From: Bacteroidota bacterium | Lineage (GTDB): Bacteria > Bacteroidota > Bacteroidia > Bacteroidales > JAGONC01 | Length of the DNA stretch: 63,738 bases | NCBI GenBank assembly: GCA_026391695.1 | Contig: JAPLDP010000040.1 | Span: 1 to 63,738 of the forward strand | Direction: 5' to 3' | Shown here: one piece after another, positions 8,570 through 17,234 of the stretch | Layout of the letters: the number at the start of each line of letters is the position of its first letter | Position numbering within the stretch: the first letter of the stretch is position 1 | Translations under genes and position numbers: made by a program | Notes under the pieces: model-generated | What the model saw: the letters and a program-made list of their open reading frames with translations, nothing else | What the model was told of the DNA's origin: nothing | The model's database searches: none

Positions 8570-10494
8570 ACAAGAAAGTAGGTGTTTATATCTGCCATTG
8601 TGGCGGAAACATCTCCGATTATGTGGATGTGGAAAAGGTAAAACACGCAGTGGAAAATGACGAGGGCGTTTTCTTAGCCAAAACAACCATGTTTGCCTGT
8701 GCCGATTCAAACCAGAAAGAGATGGTGGAGGATATAAAAAATAATAAATTGGATGGGGTCGTTGTAGCTTCATGCTCCCCAAAACTCCACCTAATAACCT
8801 TTAAGGCAGTTACCGAAAGAGCGGGCTTAAATAAATACAACTATGTTCATGCCAATATCCGCGAACAAGCATCATGGGCTCATTCCGATGATAAGGTGGG
8901 GGCTACTGAAAAAGCAATCCATCTTGTAAAGGCCGCCATTGCAAAAGTCCGTTTTGCCGAATCACTTGAACCGATTAAAATCAAATCAGAGAAGGCCGTT
9001 GCTGTAATAGGCGGTGGCGTAGCGGGGATGAAGGCCGCTATCGAACTGTCAAACATGGACTGTCCGGTTTATCTGATTGAACGGGAGCATTTTATTGGTG
9101 GCAGAGTCGCTCAATGGGATGTGTTGTTTACTACCAATGAAACCGGAAAGGAGTTGGTAACCAGGCTTTATAATGACCTTATAAAACGACCAAACGTTAA
9201 GCTTTTTACCGGGGCTGAAGTAATTACAAATGCCGGAAGCATCGGTGATTTCGGATTAAAAATAAAAATAACACCTCGCTATATAAAAGAAAAATGTAAC
9301 CAGGGAAAATTGCAGGCCGCCATTGACGCTTGTCCGGTTGAAATTCCCGATGATTTTAATTTTAACATTACCGGCCGCAAAGCCATTTACAATAATTTCC
9401 CCAGTGAATATCCACAGGCACCGGTTATTGATATTAAAAATTGTACGCGTTGTGGTAAATGTGAACAAATATGCGAAAACATTGATTTCTCTCAAAAAGA
9501 AGAGATCGTTGACATCCATGTAGGTTCTGTGCTAATGGCTATTGGCTTTGATCCATATACGCCCTATGACGGGGAGTTTGGCTATAGACAGATCGACAAT
9601 GTAGTAACGCTACCTCAATTCAAACGATTACTAGACTTAAGTGATAAGAAATTTACGTTTAAAGGCAAGGAAATTAAAAATATTGCTTACATCTATTGTG
9701 TCGGAAGCCGGCAGGTTGAGGGAGAAAATAAGTATTGTTCCCGTTATTGTTGTACATCAGCCATTCACACGGCCATCATGGTGAAGAAGAAATTTGCCAA
9801 TATATATAACTACCATTTTAACCGGGGTATCAGAACGTACGGAAAGCAAGAGGTTCTATACAACGAATCCTTGCAGATGGGTGATATATATCTGCAATCG
9901 TATGAAGATGCGCTCCCGGTTGTGTATTGGCAAGGCAATCAAACTATAGTTAAAATTAACGATATTTTAACCGGGGGGAAAGAGATGGAAATTGAGGCCG
10001 ATTTGGTGGTGCTGGTAACAGGGATGGTGCCACGGGCAAATAATTCAGTAGGATCGCTGTTTAAATTGCCCAGGGGCAGGGATAAATTTTTTAATGAGAT
10101 ACACATGAAGCTTCGCCCTGTTGAAACCGTCAGTAATGGAATAACCATCTCCGGTGCATGCCAGGGTCCCAAAAATATTATGGAATCAGTGAATTCAGCA
10201 CTTTCGGCGGCAACAAAATCTTTTTCTTATGTGAGTATAGGAGAATTGGAAACTGAACCCATCGTTGCGAGAATTGATAAAAACCTTTGCACATGGTGCG
10301 GCGCTTGTGCAGAAGCTTGCCCGTTCGATGCCATTAAAAAGGCAGAAGATGGTACAAAATCCATCGCAGTGATCAATAATTCAGTGTGCAAAGGATGCGG
10401 AATGTGTTTGCCGGTATGCCCGTCAGATGCGATTGATTTGGTCTCTTATTCAGACCGGGAAATAGAAAGTATGATTGAGACGTTGGCTGGGTAA
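8566..10494 (+). CDS. HdrA-like FAD iron-sulfur flavoprotein (QmoB-type, without MvhD domain)
   Basis: A 642-residue HdrA-type protein. It begins with the HdrA N-terminal domain (VGVYICHCGGNISDYVD), has an FAD motif GGGVAGMKAAIEL near residue 149, an irregular cluster motif CTRCGKCEQICEN near 290, and two C-terminal 4Fe-4S motifs CTWCGACAEACP and CKGCGMCLPVCP. Canonical QmoB carries a C-terminal MvhD domain; here that domain is encoded two genes upstream. Together with the previous and following products it would make a Qmo-like complex. Confidence 0.87.
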   Translation: MNKKVGVYICHCGGNISDYVDVEKVKHAVENDEGVFLAKTTMFACADSNQKEMVEDIKNNKLDGVVVASCSPKLHLITFKAVTERAGLNKYNYVHANIREQASWAHSDDKVGATEKAIHLVKAAIAKVRFAESLEPIKIKSEKAVAVIGGGVAGMKAAIELSNMDCPVYLIEREHFIGGRVAQWDVLFTTNETGKELVTRLYNDLIKRPNVKLFTGAEVITNAGSIGDFGLKIKITPRYIKEKCNQGKLQAAIDACPVEIPDDFNFNITGRKAIYNNFPSEYPQAPVIDIKNCTRCGKCEQICENIDFSQKEEIVDIHVGSVLMAIGFDPYTPYDGEFGYRQIDNVVTLPQFKRLLDLSDKKFTFKGKEIKNIAYIYCVGSRQVEGENKYCSRYCCTSAIHTAIMVKKKFANIYNYHFNRGIRTYGKQEVLYNESLQMGDIYLQSYEDALPVVYWQGNQTIVKINDILTGGKEMEIEADLVVLVTGMVPRANNSVGSLFKLPRGRDKFFNEIHMKLRPVETVSNGITISGACQGPKNIMESVNSALSAATKSFSYVSIGELETEPIVARIDKNLCTWCGACAEACPFDAIKKAEDGTKSIAVINNSVCKGCGMCLPVCPSDAIDLVSYSDREIESMIETLAG

Positions 10495-10557
10495 ATGAAT
10501 GTGCTGATGTGCTAATATGCTAATGAATAATAAAGCTGTTGATTAAAATGTAGTACT

Positions 10558-10842
10558 ATGGAAGTTGAAAAGGGGAAAACCTTTAAATACCTGAAAGATA
10601 AGCGGGAAGTCTCTTCGGGAGTGATCGAAAACCTGAAATATTTTAATAAAATGAAAAAAATGATCATCGGTGCACTTACTGAAAGCAAGATGACCATTCC
10701 ACAACTGACCAAAAAAATTAATATGCCTGAATCTGAAATAGTGTACTACCTCATGACACTTGTAAAATATGGTTATGTGCAAACCGCTGAAGTTGATGAT
10801 ATGGATGAATATTTTTATTACAAAATAAAAAATAATGGTTAA
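10558..10842 (+). CDS. Small winged-helix-like protein in the Hdr operon
   Basis: A 94-residue protein with a helix-turn-helix-like centre (MTIPQLTKKINMPESEIVYY cut, then LMTLVKYGYVQTAEV) resembling ArsR/MarR-type winged helices. No cysteines. Its stop overlaps the QmoC-like start by 8 bp. It may be a regulator or a structural adaptor of the complex; the sequence does not decide. Confidence 0.7.
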   Translation: MEVEKGKTFKYLKDKREVSSGVIENLKYFNKMKKMIIGALTESKMTIPQLTKKINMPESEIVYYLMTLVKYGYVQTAEVDDMDEYFYYKIKNNG

Positions 10843-11992
10843 GATTAATCCGAGATTCGGGGAAGAATTAAAGAAATATGGTGCGTTTAATTTTAATTCA
10901 TGCTACAATTGTGGCAGTTGCACCGCTGTATGTTCTTTATCAACCGAACAAGATTCATTTCCAAGAGAAATGGTGCGATTCAGTATCTTAGGAATGGAAA
11001 ATGATATAAAATTATCGTTAAAGCCATGGCTTTGTTATTATTGCGGTGAATGTACCACCTATTGCCCTCAAACGGCAAATCCGGGTGAGCTTATGATGTC
11101 ACTCAGAAGATGGCTCACTGCTCAATATGATTGGACAGGTTTTTCAAGAAAGCTTTATACTTCGAAATACTGGGAGATTGGTGCAATTCTGTTCATTGCC
11201 ATTCTAGTGCTTCTGGCATTCGTGTTTTTCCATGGTAAGATGACAACCGACCTCACCCCTGACGGAGGCGTTAAACTCAATTCTTTCGCCCCTTGGCGTA
11301 TCATTGAACTGGCAGATTGGATCGTAGCTGGAATACTTTCATTCTTTCTCCTGTCGAATATTTTTAATATGTATCTGAAGATCGTGCTAAGCCGAAAAGA
11401 TGTTAAGATTCCGTTCAAACTTTATTTTACTATGCTACCTTCATTTATCGGTCATTTTGCCACACAGCACAGGTTTGCCGACTGTGAAATAGAAAAAGTC
11501 TCATGGTACAAAAAACTTAAAAAAGGGAAATACACTTACTGGTTGGTTCACTTCCTTCTAATGTCAAGCTACGTCCTGCTCTTTACAATGATCGTTGGCT
11601 TTTTAGGCTGGTTCCAGACTGATGAGATTCACGCGTGGTACAATCCGCAAAGACTTTTAGGCTATTATGCAACATTTGGGCTAATTGCCGGGATCATTTA
11701 CTTTGCTGTATTAAGAATTAAAAAAAGTTCGGAAAAAAGCAAAAAAACACATTTTACCGACTTTATTTTTTTAGTCCTGCTTATGCTTACTGCCGTTACA
11801 GGCATTTTATTACATTTTTTCAGGATCAATGGTATGCCTTATTTAACCTATTATACCTATGTGATCCACCTTATGATTTTATTTCCAATGTTAATTATTG
11901 AAGTGCCTTTTTCAAAATGGTCGCATCTGGCATACAGACCTTTTGCTATATATTTTTCAAATCTTATAAATGCAGCAGGAAAAATAAAATAA
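10835..11992 (+). CDS. QmoC-like membrane subunit (HdrC + HdrE type)
   Basis: A 385-residue fusion. The N-terminal HdrC-like part has two 4Fe-4S motifs, CYNCGSCTAVCSL (about 23) and CYYCGECTTYCPQ (about 67). The rest has about six membrane segments, starting near residue 113 (IGAILFIAILVLLAFVFF) and ending near 365, as in the nitrate-reductase-gamma-like cytochrome b part of QmoC. Several membrane histidines (HFLLMSS, HFFRI, YVIHLMI) could ligate heme. It would link the soluble Hdr-like subunits to the quinone pool. Confidence 0.85.
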   Translation: MVKINPRFGEELKKYGAFNFNSCYNCGSCTAVCSLSTEQDSFPREMVRFSILGMENDIKLSLKPWLCYYCGECTTYCPQTANPGELMMSLRRWLTAQYDWTGFSRKLYTSKYWEIGAILFIAILVLLAFVFFHGKMTTDLTPDGGVKLNSFAPWRIIELADWIVAGILSFFLLSNIFNMYLKIVLSRKDVKIPFKLYFTMLPSFIGHFATQHRFADCEIEKVSWYKKLKKGKYTYWLVHFLLMSSYVLLFTMIVGFLGWFQTDEIHAWYNPQRLLGYYATFGLIAGIIYFAVLRIKKSSEKSKKTHFTDFIFLVLLMLTAVTGILLHFFRINGMPYLTYYTYVIHLMILFPMLIIEVPFSKWSHLAYRPFAIYFSNLINAAGKIK

Positions 11993-12034
11993 ATTCAATA
12001 ATTATAAATTGGAATAAAACATCGGTTTAGCTGA

Positions 12035-12223
12035 CAAGATTATCGGGATTCTGATTTCAGTATCCTTGATCAAAATGTTTGGATGTACTTATTTCAACTA
12101 ACCATTCTTGCACAATGAGCATTGATCATCGTTCCTTTTGGCAAATGGACTCATTTTTTATATCGTTCCTTTGCAATGTATTTTGTAAAAAATATCAGAA
12201 GTGGTAAAATAATAATCATTTGA
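12035..12223 (+). pseudogene. Decayed second copy of the QmoC C-terminus
   Basis: Reading one frame through an in-frame TGA at 12116-12118 gives LFQLTILAQ, then ALIIVPFGKWTHFLYRSFAM and YFVKNIRSGK. This aligns with the end of the QmoC-like protein (VIHLMILFPMLIIEVPFSKW, SHLAYRPFAIYF). No start or N-terminal half is visible, so this is a remnant of a paralog. Confidence 0.7.
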
Positions 12224-12269
12224 AAATTTCTCCTGACGCCCCAAAGAGATCGATGTCATATACTTAAAA

Positions 12270-12776
12270 ATGCAAAAAATCATTTACACCCCTATCGGAA
12301 TTATCCATACGCCCTTCAACACCATGGACAATATTCCCATTCAAGGTGCCGGAGGAAAGGGCATAAAGGCAACCATTGAAATTTTTCCGAAATTTATTGC
12401 CGGATTAAAAGATCTGGAGGGCTTTTCACATATCATTTTGATTTACCATCTTCATTTGGTTGAAAAACATGCATTGATTGTCAAGCCATTCCTTGATGAT
12501 GAATTACGTGGCATCTTCGCAACCCGTTCCCCATTACGTCCTAACCCAATAGGCATGACAACCGTAAGATTGATAGAGATTAATGAGAACCGGTTAATTG
12601 TTGAGGATATTGACATGATCGACCAATCGCCGTTGCTTGATATAAAACCCTGTCTTCCCATGATAGATGATATTCAAGGGTTACGGCTGGGCTGGCTGAC
12701 TGGAAAAGTTGAGCAATTTTCCCAAAAAAAGTCAGATGACAGGTTTAAAGGTCCTTCTGCATTTTTAAAGGAGTAG
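12270..12776 (+). CDS. trmO: TrmO-like tRNA (t6A37) methyltransferase
   Basis: A 168-residue protein of the TsaA/YaeB/TrmO family, which N6-methylates the t6A37 base of certain tRNAs using SAM. The family start PIGIIHTPF and the signature RSPLRPNPIGMT are present. Length fits the single-domain form. The last 32 bp overlap the end of the convergent thioesterase gene. Confidence 0.88.
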   Translation: MQKIIYTPIGIIHTPFNTMDNIPIQGAGGKGIKATIEIFPKFIAGLKDLEGFSHIILIYHLHLVEKHALIVKPFLDDELRGIFATRSPLRPNPIGMTTVRLIEINENRLIVEDIDMIDQSPLLDIKPCLPMIDDIQGLRLGWLTGKVEQFSQKKSDDRFKGPSAFLKE

Positions 12777-13142
12777 GAGATAAATCATCATTGCAGGCTG
12801 CAAAAACAAAATCTGCTTCCATTGTTTTTTCCAGGTGTTGAGAAAACATATCCTCGGAAAAAACTTCGACTTCAATAAATATTTTTACATTCCCGATTTT
12901 AACAATTCTTCCGGCTATATTAAGTATGGTATTGGGTAATATTGGTTTCAGGAAGTGAACATTCTCAATTTTTACGGTGATCATTCGTTGACGGGTATAG
13001 CGGTTAGCAGTAATAGAAGCGACCTCATCCAGCCACTGCATTGCTTCTCCGCCAAAAATGTTTCACTGGAATTTAAGTGTTTTGGGAAAACAACCTTGAA
13101 TTGCTGTGTTTGAGAGAAGCTATTTGGAATTTGATTATCCAT
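12745..13142 (-). pseudogene. Acyl-CoA thioesterase (hotdog), frameshifted
   Basis: Two overlapping minus-strand frames make one hotdog thioesterase. The first, from ATG at 13142, reads MDNQIPNSF then VVFPKHLNSSETF; the second reads EAMQWLDEVASITANR onward. The shift lies in a run of five A (13054-13058, T on the coding strand): one more T restores SSETFFGGEAMQWLDEVA, the usual family core with GG and D. Either a sequencing error or a young mutation. Function of the intact form would be hydrolysis of acyl-CoA. Confidence 0.75.
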
Positions 13143-13202
13143 AAAGTTTTGCTTTAAAACAATAATTAACAAAATACTTATGTTCACTGAAACAGAAACA
13201 TA

Positions 13203-13472
13203 CTACAATAATATAAGGGAACAGAAACAAATGGTCAGGTCTTCATCCTGACCAGAAATCGCTATTTTCATAATTTTGTTTTTAATGGTTTCCGTTTGCA
13301 ACCTTCGGTCTTTCACATGTCCTCCTCCCGCCTTCCGTTTTAATCCCATTCCTTTAACCAATTTATATTCGTCAGAACCAGGGGATGAAACTGATGGTTT
13401 TCTGCAAGGGCCTAATCCTCTTCCGGTACAGGGTACCTTTCCCTCAGGACCGTTATGATTCATTCCTGGCAT
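13203..13472 (-). CDS. DUF5320-like small protein ending in a NifX-like start (relic?)
   Basis: An 89-residue ORF. The N-terminus MPGMNHNGPEGKVPCTGRG is like DUF5320 proteins (MPxxDxTGPxGxGPxTGRG), small Gly/Cys-rich proteins seen next to NifX/NifB-type and Mrp-type genes. The C-terminus MKIAISGQDEDLT looks like the first residues of a NifX/dinitrogenase cofactor-type protein, cut after 13 residues. The ORF may be a fusion made by deletion of the rest of a neighbour. No function assigned. Confidence 0.55.
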   Translation of the reverse strand: MPGMNHNGPEGKVPCTGRGLGPCRKPSVSSPGSDEYKLVKGMGLKRKAGGGHVKDRRLQTETIKNKIMKIAISGQDEDLTICFCSLILL

Positions 13473-13514
13473 GTTCTTTAATTTTTTGACATAAGTACAA
13501 AATATTTTATCATT

Positions 13515-13538
13515 ATGAACAAATGTTCATTATTTTTG
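13515..13538 (+). promoter_or_regulatory. 16-bp operator abutting -7 element of TonB receptor gene (site 1)
   Basis: ATGAACAAATGTTCAT (13515-13530) is a perfect inverted repeat with 7-bp arms. It abuts TATTTTTG (13531-13538), a match to TAnnTTTG. The same pair occurs at 15932 and 17180. A bound protein would block the promoter. Confidence 0.75.
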
Positions 13539-13579
13539 TAAAAAATTATATAGACAATCCATAAACAGGTTTCCAATTT

Positions 13580-15913
13580 ATGATAAACAGGATACTTCCT
13601 ATTATTTATATATTCCTCCTTTTATGCAGCTATCTGAGTTATAGCCAGAATGTATTATCGGGTCATGTTATCGACAAGGAAACAGGACAAATCCTTCCAG
13701 GTGCAACATTGTATTTGCCTGACCTGAAAGCCGGAACATCGACCGATATGGATGGCTTTTATAAGCTGGGCAATCTCCCTAAAACATCCTTGGTAATCCA
13801 GGTTAGTTACATGGGGTATAAGGCCGAGGTTGTTACCATTGATCTATCAAAGGTACACTCCCTGGATTTTCAACTCAACCCTTCTGTAATCGAAGCAAAG
13901 GAAGTCGTGGTGACAGGAAATGCCCTGTCGTCCGACAATGACCGCAGCAGCATCTCAATAACGCCTATCAATAAAGACCAGTTATTGCATGTCCCATCCA
14001 CCAACCTGATCAATTCAATTTCAACAGTACCTGGGGTTTCCGAGATTACAACTGGAGGAGAGATATCCAAACCGGTTATACGGGGACTGAGTTACAACCG
14101 TATCGTTACTATTAACGAAGGGGTTAGGCAGGAAGGGAACCAGTGGGGGGATGAACACGGTATCGAGATCGATCAGTTCTCGACCGATCGCATTGAGGTC
14201 ATGAAAGGCCCAGCAAGCTTGTTTTACGGATCGGATGCAATGGGAGGAGTCATTAATATTCTTGAGCAGACTCCTGCGAAGCTTGGGTCAATAGATGGTG
14301 AATGGGTTTCCCAGTTTTCAACTAACAACAGGCTTTTTGGTAATTCGGCCATGGTGGAAGGGAACCAGAACGGCTGGATATGGAGGGCAAGGGGAACGTA
14401 TAAAACAGCAGCTTCATACCATACTCCCACGGAATGGGTCTATAATTCAGGTTTTGATGAAAAGAACTTTTCACTGATGGCTGGAGTGGTAAAGAAATGG
14501 GGTTACTCCCATCTGCATTTCAGTTCGTTCAATACGAAAATCGGGATGATTGACGGAACACGTGATTCAGCTACAAATCAGTTCATTGATTACCAGGGAA
14601 ATATTGTCTCAGAAGAAAGGGCTAAGAGCTATTCCATTGACATTCCTTTCCAGCTTGTGAGCCATAATAAAATCTCATCCATTACAAACCTGCTGTTCAA
14701 TGATAACCAAATCAGGTTTAGTGTCGGTTACCAAAGTAACAAAAGGAAAGAATTCGGGGAAACACCGGATGCTCCCGGATTGTTTTTCCACATAGATTCA
14801 TGGACATACGATCTGCGGTATACCCACCTTCTCGGCAAATCCCTTGAACTTGTCGGAGGTATCTCAGGCATGACCCAGATCAACCGTAATCATGGCACAG
14901 ATTACCTGATCCCGGATTATGACCTGCAGGACTGGGGAGAGTTTGTGTATGCAAAAAAAACCCGGGAGAGGTTCACACTTAATCTCGGATTGCGCTATGA
15001 CTACAGGCATGTGAAAGTATATCCCCTGTACCTGGATACCCTTGGGCATCCTGCTCCTTCATACGATACTTTATTCCGTGCCTTTAGCACAAATTTCTCA
15101 GCATTTACCGGATCTACCGGGATGACCTTCAGGCTAAACGAAGCAATCAATTTCAAATTCAATATCGGGAGAGGATTTCGCGCCCCAAATATATCAGAAC
15201 TTAGCGCGAATGGCCTTCATGAGGGCACTTTCAGATACGAGATCGGGAACCCGGACCTGAACCCGGAAACAAGTCTGCAGATCGACGGTGAAATCTCGTG
15301 GGATAATAAATACCTGAACATGGCATTTAACGGGTTTTACAACATCATCGACAATTTTATTTATTACAGGAATATTAACGGGGAGAAAAAGGAGGTGAAT
15401 GGTATATGGTACCCCGTCTACCGTTATGCCCAGGGAAATTCACTTCTGAAAGGTTTTGAATTTGAGCTGGATATTCATCCGGTGGAAGCCTTACATTTCG
15501 ATAATAACCTCGATTATGTATGGGGCGGTAATCTATCGACCGGCATTCCTTTACCCTTTATCCCGGCACTTCATCTGACCGACCAGGTGAAATGGACATT
15601 TAAGACACGAAAGGCCAGTGCATTAAAAAAACCATTCATTCAGCTTGAGTTGGAAACCCATTTTATCCAAGACAGGATAGATATTTTTGAAACCGTTACA
15701 CAAGGATATGTTCTTCTGAACTTCAATGTGGGGACCAAACTTAAGGTTCAAAACCAGATATGGACATTATATATTAGCGGTACAAACCTGCTGGATACAA
15801 AATATTACGATCATCTTAGCAGGCTGAAGGAAGTGGGTATTTATAATATGGGCAGCAGGATAACTTTCGGGCTGGTAATTCCTTTTGGAATATATCACAA
15901 TGAAAGGGATTAA
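13580..15913 (+). CDS. TonB-dependent receptor (metal-type)
   Basis: A 777-residue outer-membrane receptor: signal peptide (about 1-22), a carboxypeptidase-regulatory-like domain (SGHVIDKETGQILPGATLYL cut; about 27-110), a plug domain (about 120-235) with IEVMKGPASLFYGSDAMGG, and a 22-strand barrel ending in an aromatic-type C-terminus. The plug segment GNQWGDEHG, with His and acidic residues before the plug motif, resembles zinc/metal receptors such as ZnuD. Ligand is inferred, not shown. The promoter has the operator described at 13515. Confidence 0.88.
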   Translation: MINRILPIIYIFLLLCSYLSYSQNVLSGHVIDKETGQILPGATLYLPDLKAGTSTDMDGFYKLGNLPKTSLVIQVSYMGYKAEVVTIDLSKVHSLDFQLNPSVIEAKEVVVTGNALSSDNDRSSISITPINKDQLLHVPSTNLINSISTVPGVSEITTGGEISKPVIRGLSYNRIVTINEGVRQEGNQWGDEHGIEIDQFSTDRIEVMKGPASLFYGSDAMGGVINILEQTPAKLGSIDGEWVSQFSTNNRLFGNSAMVEGNQNGWIWRARGTYKTAASYHTPTEWVYNSGFDEKNFSLMAGVVKKWGYSHLHFSSFNTKIGMIDGTRDSATNQFIDYQGNIVSEERAKSYSIDIPFQLVSHNKISSITNLLFNDNQIRFSVGYQSNKRKEFGETPDAPGLFFHIDSWTYDLRYTHLLGKSLELVGGISGMTQINRNHGTDYLIPDYDLQDWGEFVYAKKTRERFTLNLGLRYDYRHVKVYPLYLDTLGHPAPSYDTLFRAFSTNFSAFTGSTGMTFRLNEAINFKFNIGRGFRAPNISELSANGLHEGTFRYEIGNPDLNPETSLQIDGEISWDNKYLNMAFNGFYNIIDNFIYYRNINGEKKEVNGIWYPVYRYAQGNSLLKGFEFELDIHPVEALHFDNNLDYVWGGNLSTGIPLPFIPALHLTDQVKWTFKTRKASALKKPFIQLELETHFIQDRIDIFETVTQGYVLLNFNVGTKLKVQNQIWTLYISGTNLLDTKYYDHLSRLKEVGIYNMGSRITFGLVIPFGIYHNERD

Positions 15914-15931
15914 GGCGAAATGAATTATGAC

Positions 15932-15955
15932 ATGAACATTTGTACATTATCTTTT
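15932..15955 (+). promoter_or_regulatory. 16-bp operator abutting -7 element (site 2)
   Basis: ATGAACATTTGTACAT (15932-15947) differs from site 1 in the centre and one arm base. It abuts TATCTTTT (15948-15955), 7 of 8 to TAnnTTTG with T for G. It lies 41 bp before the trans-sulfuration gene. Confidence 0.65.
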
Positions 15956-15995
15956 AAAATTATAATTCCTATTGTAAAACTTAACAGTAACTAAC

Positions 15996-17177
15996 ATGAA
16001 CCTTGAAGATGCAGGCTTTACTACAAAGCTAATCCATGCAGGAGAAATTGAGGATCAGTTCCTTTCGGCTACAGTCCCCATTTACCAAACCTCAACCTTC
16101 CGCTTTAAAAGTGCGCAACACGGTGCCGATTGTTTCTCAGGTGCAAGCGATGGCTATATTTATACCAGGATAGCAAATCCAACCATCCGTGCCTTAGAAC
16201 AAAATATTGCCGCTCTGGAAAATGGATTCGGTGGAGTAGCCACCAGTTCAGGAATGGGAGCCATAACAAGTGTTTATATGGCGTTGTTAAATGCCGGTGA
16301 TCATATTATCAGTACCGCGGCTGTATATGGGCCAGCACGGGGTGTTTTGGAGCAGGATTTCTCCCGTTTTCAGGTTGAAGCATCGTTTGTCAATACTGCG
16401 GATATTGAAGAAATCAAAAAAGCAATCCGGCCGAACAGCAAAGTGCTTTATATCGAAACACCGGCAAATCCAACGATGGATATTACCGACATTGCTGCCT
16501 GCGCCGAAATCGCAAGGGAGCATGGCTTAGTGTTGGTTGTGGATAATACTTTTTGCTCTCCCTACCTGCAAAAACCATTGGATCTTGGAGCAGATGTTGT
16601 GCTTCATTCCGTTACAAAGTTTATCAATGGTCACGCCGATATTGTCGGTGGTATTATCGTTACCAAGGAAGCTGTTTTGTATAAAAAAATCCGTCATTGC
16701 ATGGTGTATATGGGATGCAATATGGATCCCCATCAGGCTTATATGGTGCTGAGGGGAGTAAAGACATTGTCAGTGCGCATGGATCGTAATCAGGAGAATG
16801 CCATGAAGGTGGCTCGTTTTCTGGAGGGACACCCTAAAGTCGCTTGGATTAAATACCCCGGATTGGCCTCTCATCCGCAATATGAATTGGCGAAACGACA
16901 AATGTCGGGTTTTGGCTCCATGATCAGTTTTGGTTTAAAGGGTGGCCTTGAAGCAGGAAGAAAACTGATGGATAATGTCCATCTTGCCGTTTTAGCTGTT
17001 TCACTGGGAGGAGTTGAAACACTGATCCAGCATCCTGCCTCAATGACCCATGCCGGAGTTTCAAAAGAAGATAAAGAAAAAGCCGGTATTTCGGACGATC
17101 TGGTAAGGTTCTCAGTAGGAATTGAAAATGCCAAGGATATCATCGACGATTTGAGCCAAGCGTTAGAGAAAATATAA
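15996..17177 (+). CDS. PLP trans-sulfuration enzyme (cystathionine/methionine gamma-lyase family)
   Basis: A 393-residue Cys/Met-metabolism PLP enzyme. The lysine that binds PLP is K208 in LHSVTKFINGH; the phosphate-binding SSGMGA and YTRIANPT blocks are present. The active-site Cys typical of methionine gamma-lyase (YGCT) is replaced by YGPA, so cystathionine gamma-synthase, cystathionine gamma-lyase or homocysteine-forming activity is as likely. It stands alone under its own operator-containing promoter, between two TonB receptor genes. Confidence 0.87.
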   Translation: MNLEDAGFTTKLIHAGEIEDQFLSATVPIYQTSTFRFKSAQHGADCFSGASDGYIYTRIANPTIRALEQNIAALENGFGGVATSSGMGAITSVYMALLNAGDHIISTAAVYGPARGVLEQDFSRFQVEASFVNTADIEEIKKAIRPNSKVLYIETPANPTMDITDIAACAEIAREHGLVLVVDNTFCSPYLQKPLDLGADVVLHSVTKFINGHADIVGGIIVTKEAVLYKKIRHCMVYMGCNMDPHQAYMVLRGVKTLSVRMDRNQENAMKVARFLEGHPKVAWIKYPGLASHPQYELAKRQMSGFGSMISFGLKGGLEAGRKLMDNVHLAVLAVSLGGVETLIQHPASMTHAGVSKEDKEKAGISDDLVRFSVGIENAKDIIDDLSQALEKI

Positions 17178-17179
17178 AA

Positions 17180-17203
17180 AAGAACATTTTTACAATAAAT
17201 TTG
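17180..17203 (+). promoter_or_regulatory. 16-bp operator abutting -7 element (site 3)
   Basis: AAGAACATTTTTACAA (17180-17195) matches site 2 at 13 of 16 bases and abuts TAAATTTG (17196-17203), a full TAnnTTTG match, 31 bp before the peroxiredoxin ATG. Confidence 0.6.
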
Positions 17204-17234
17204 TAATAAAAGCCAATGTTAAAAATTAAAATTT

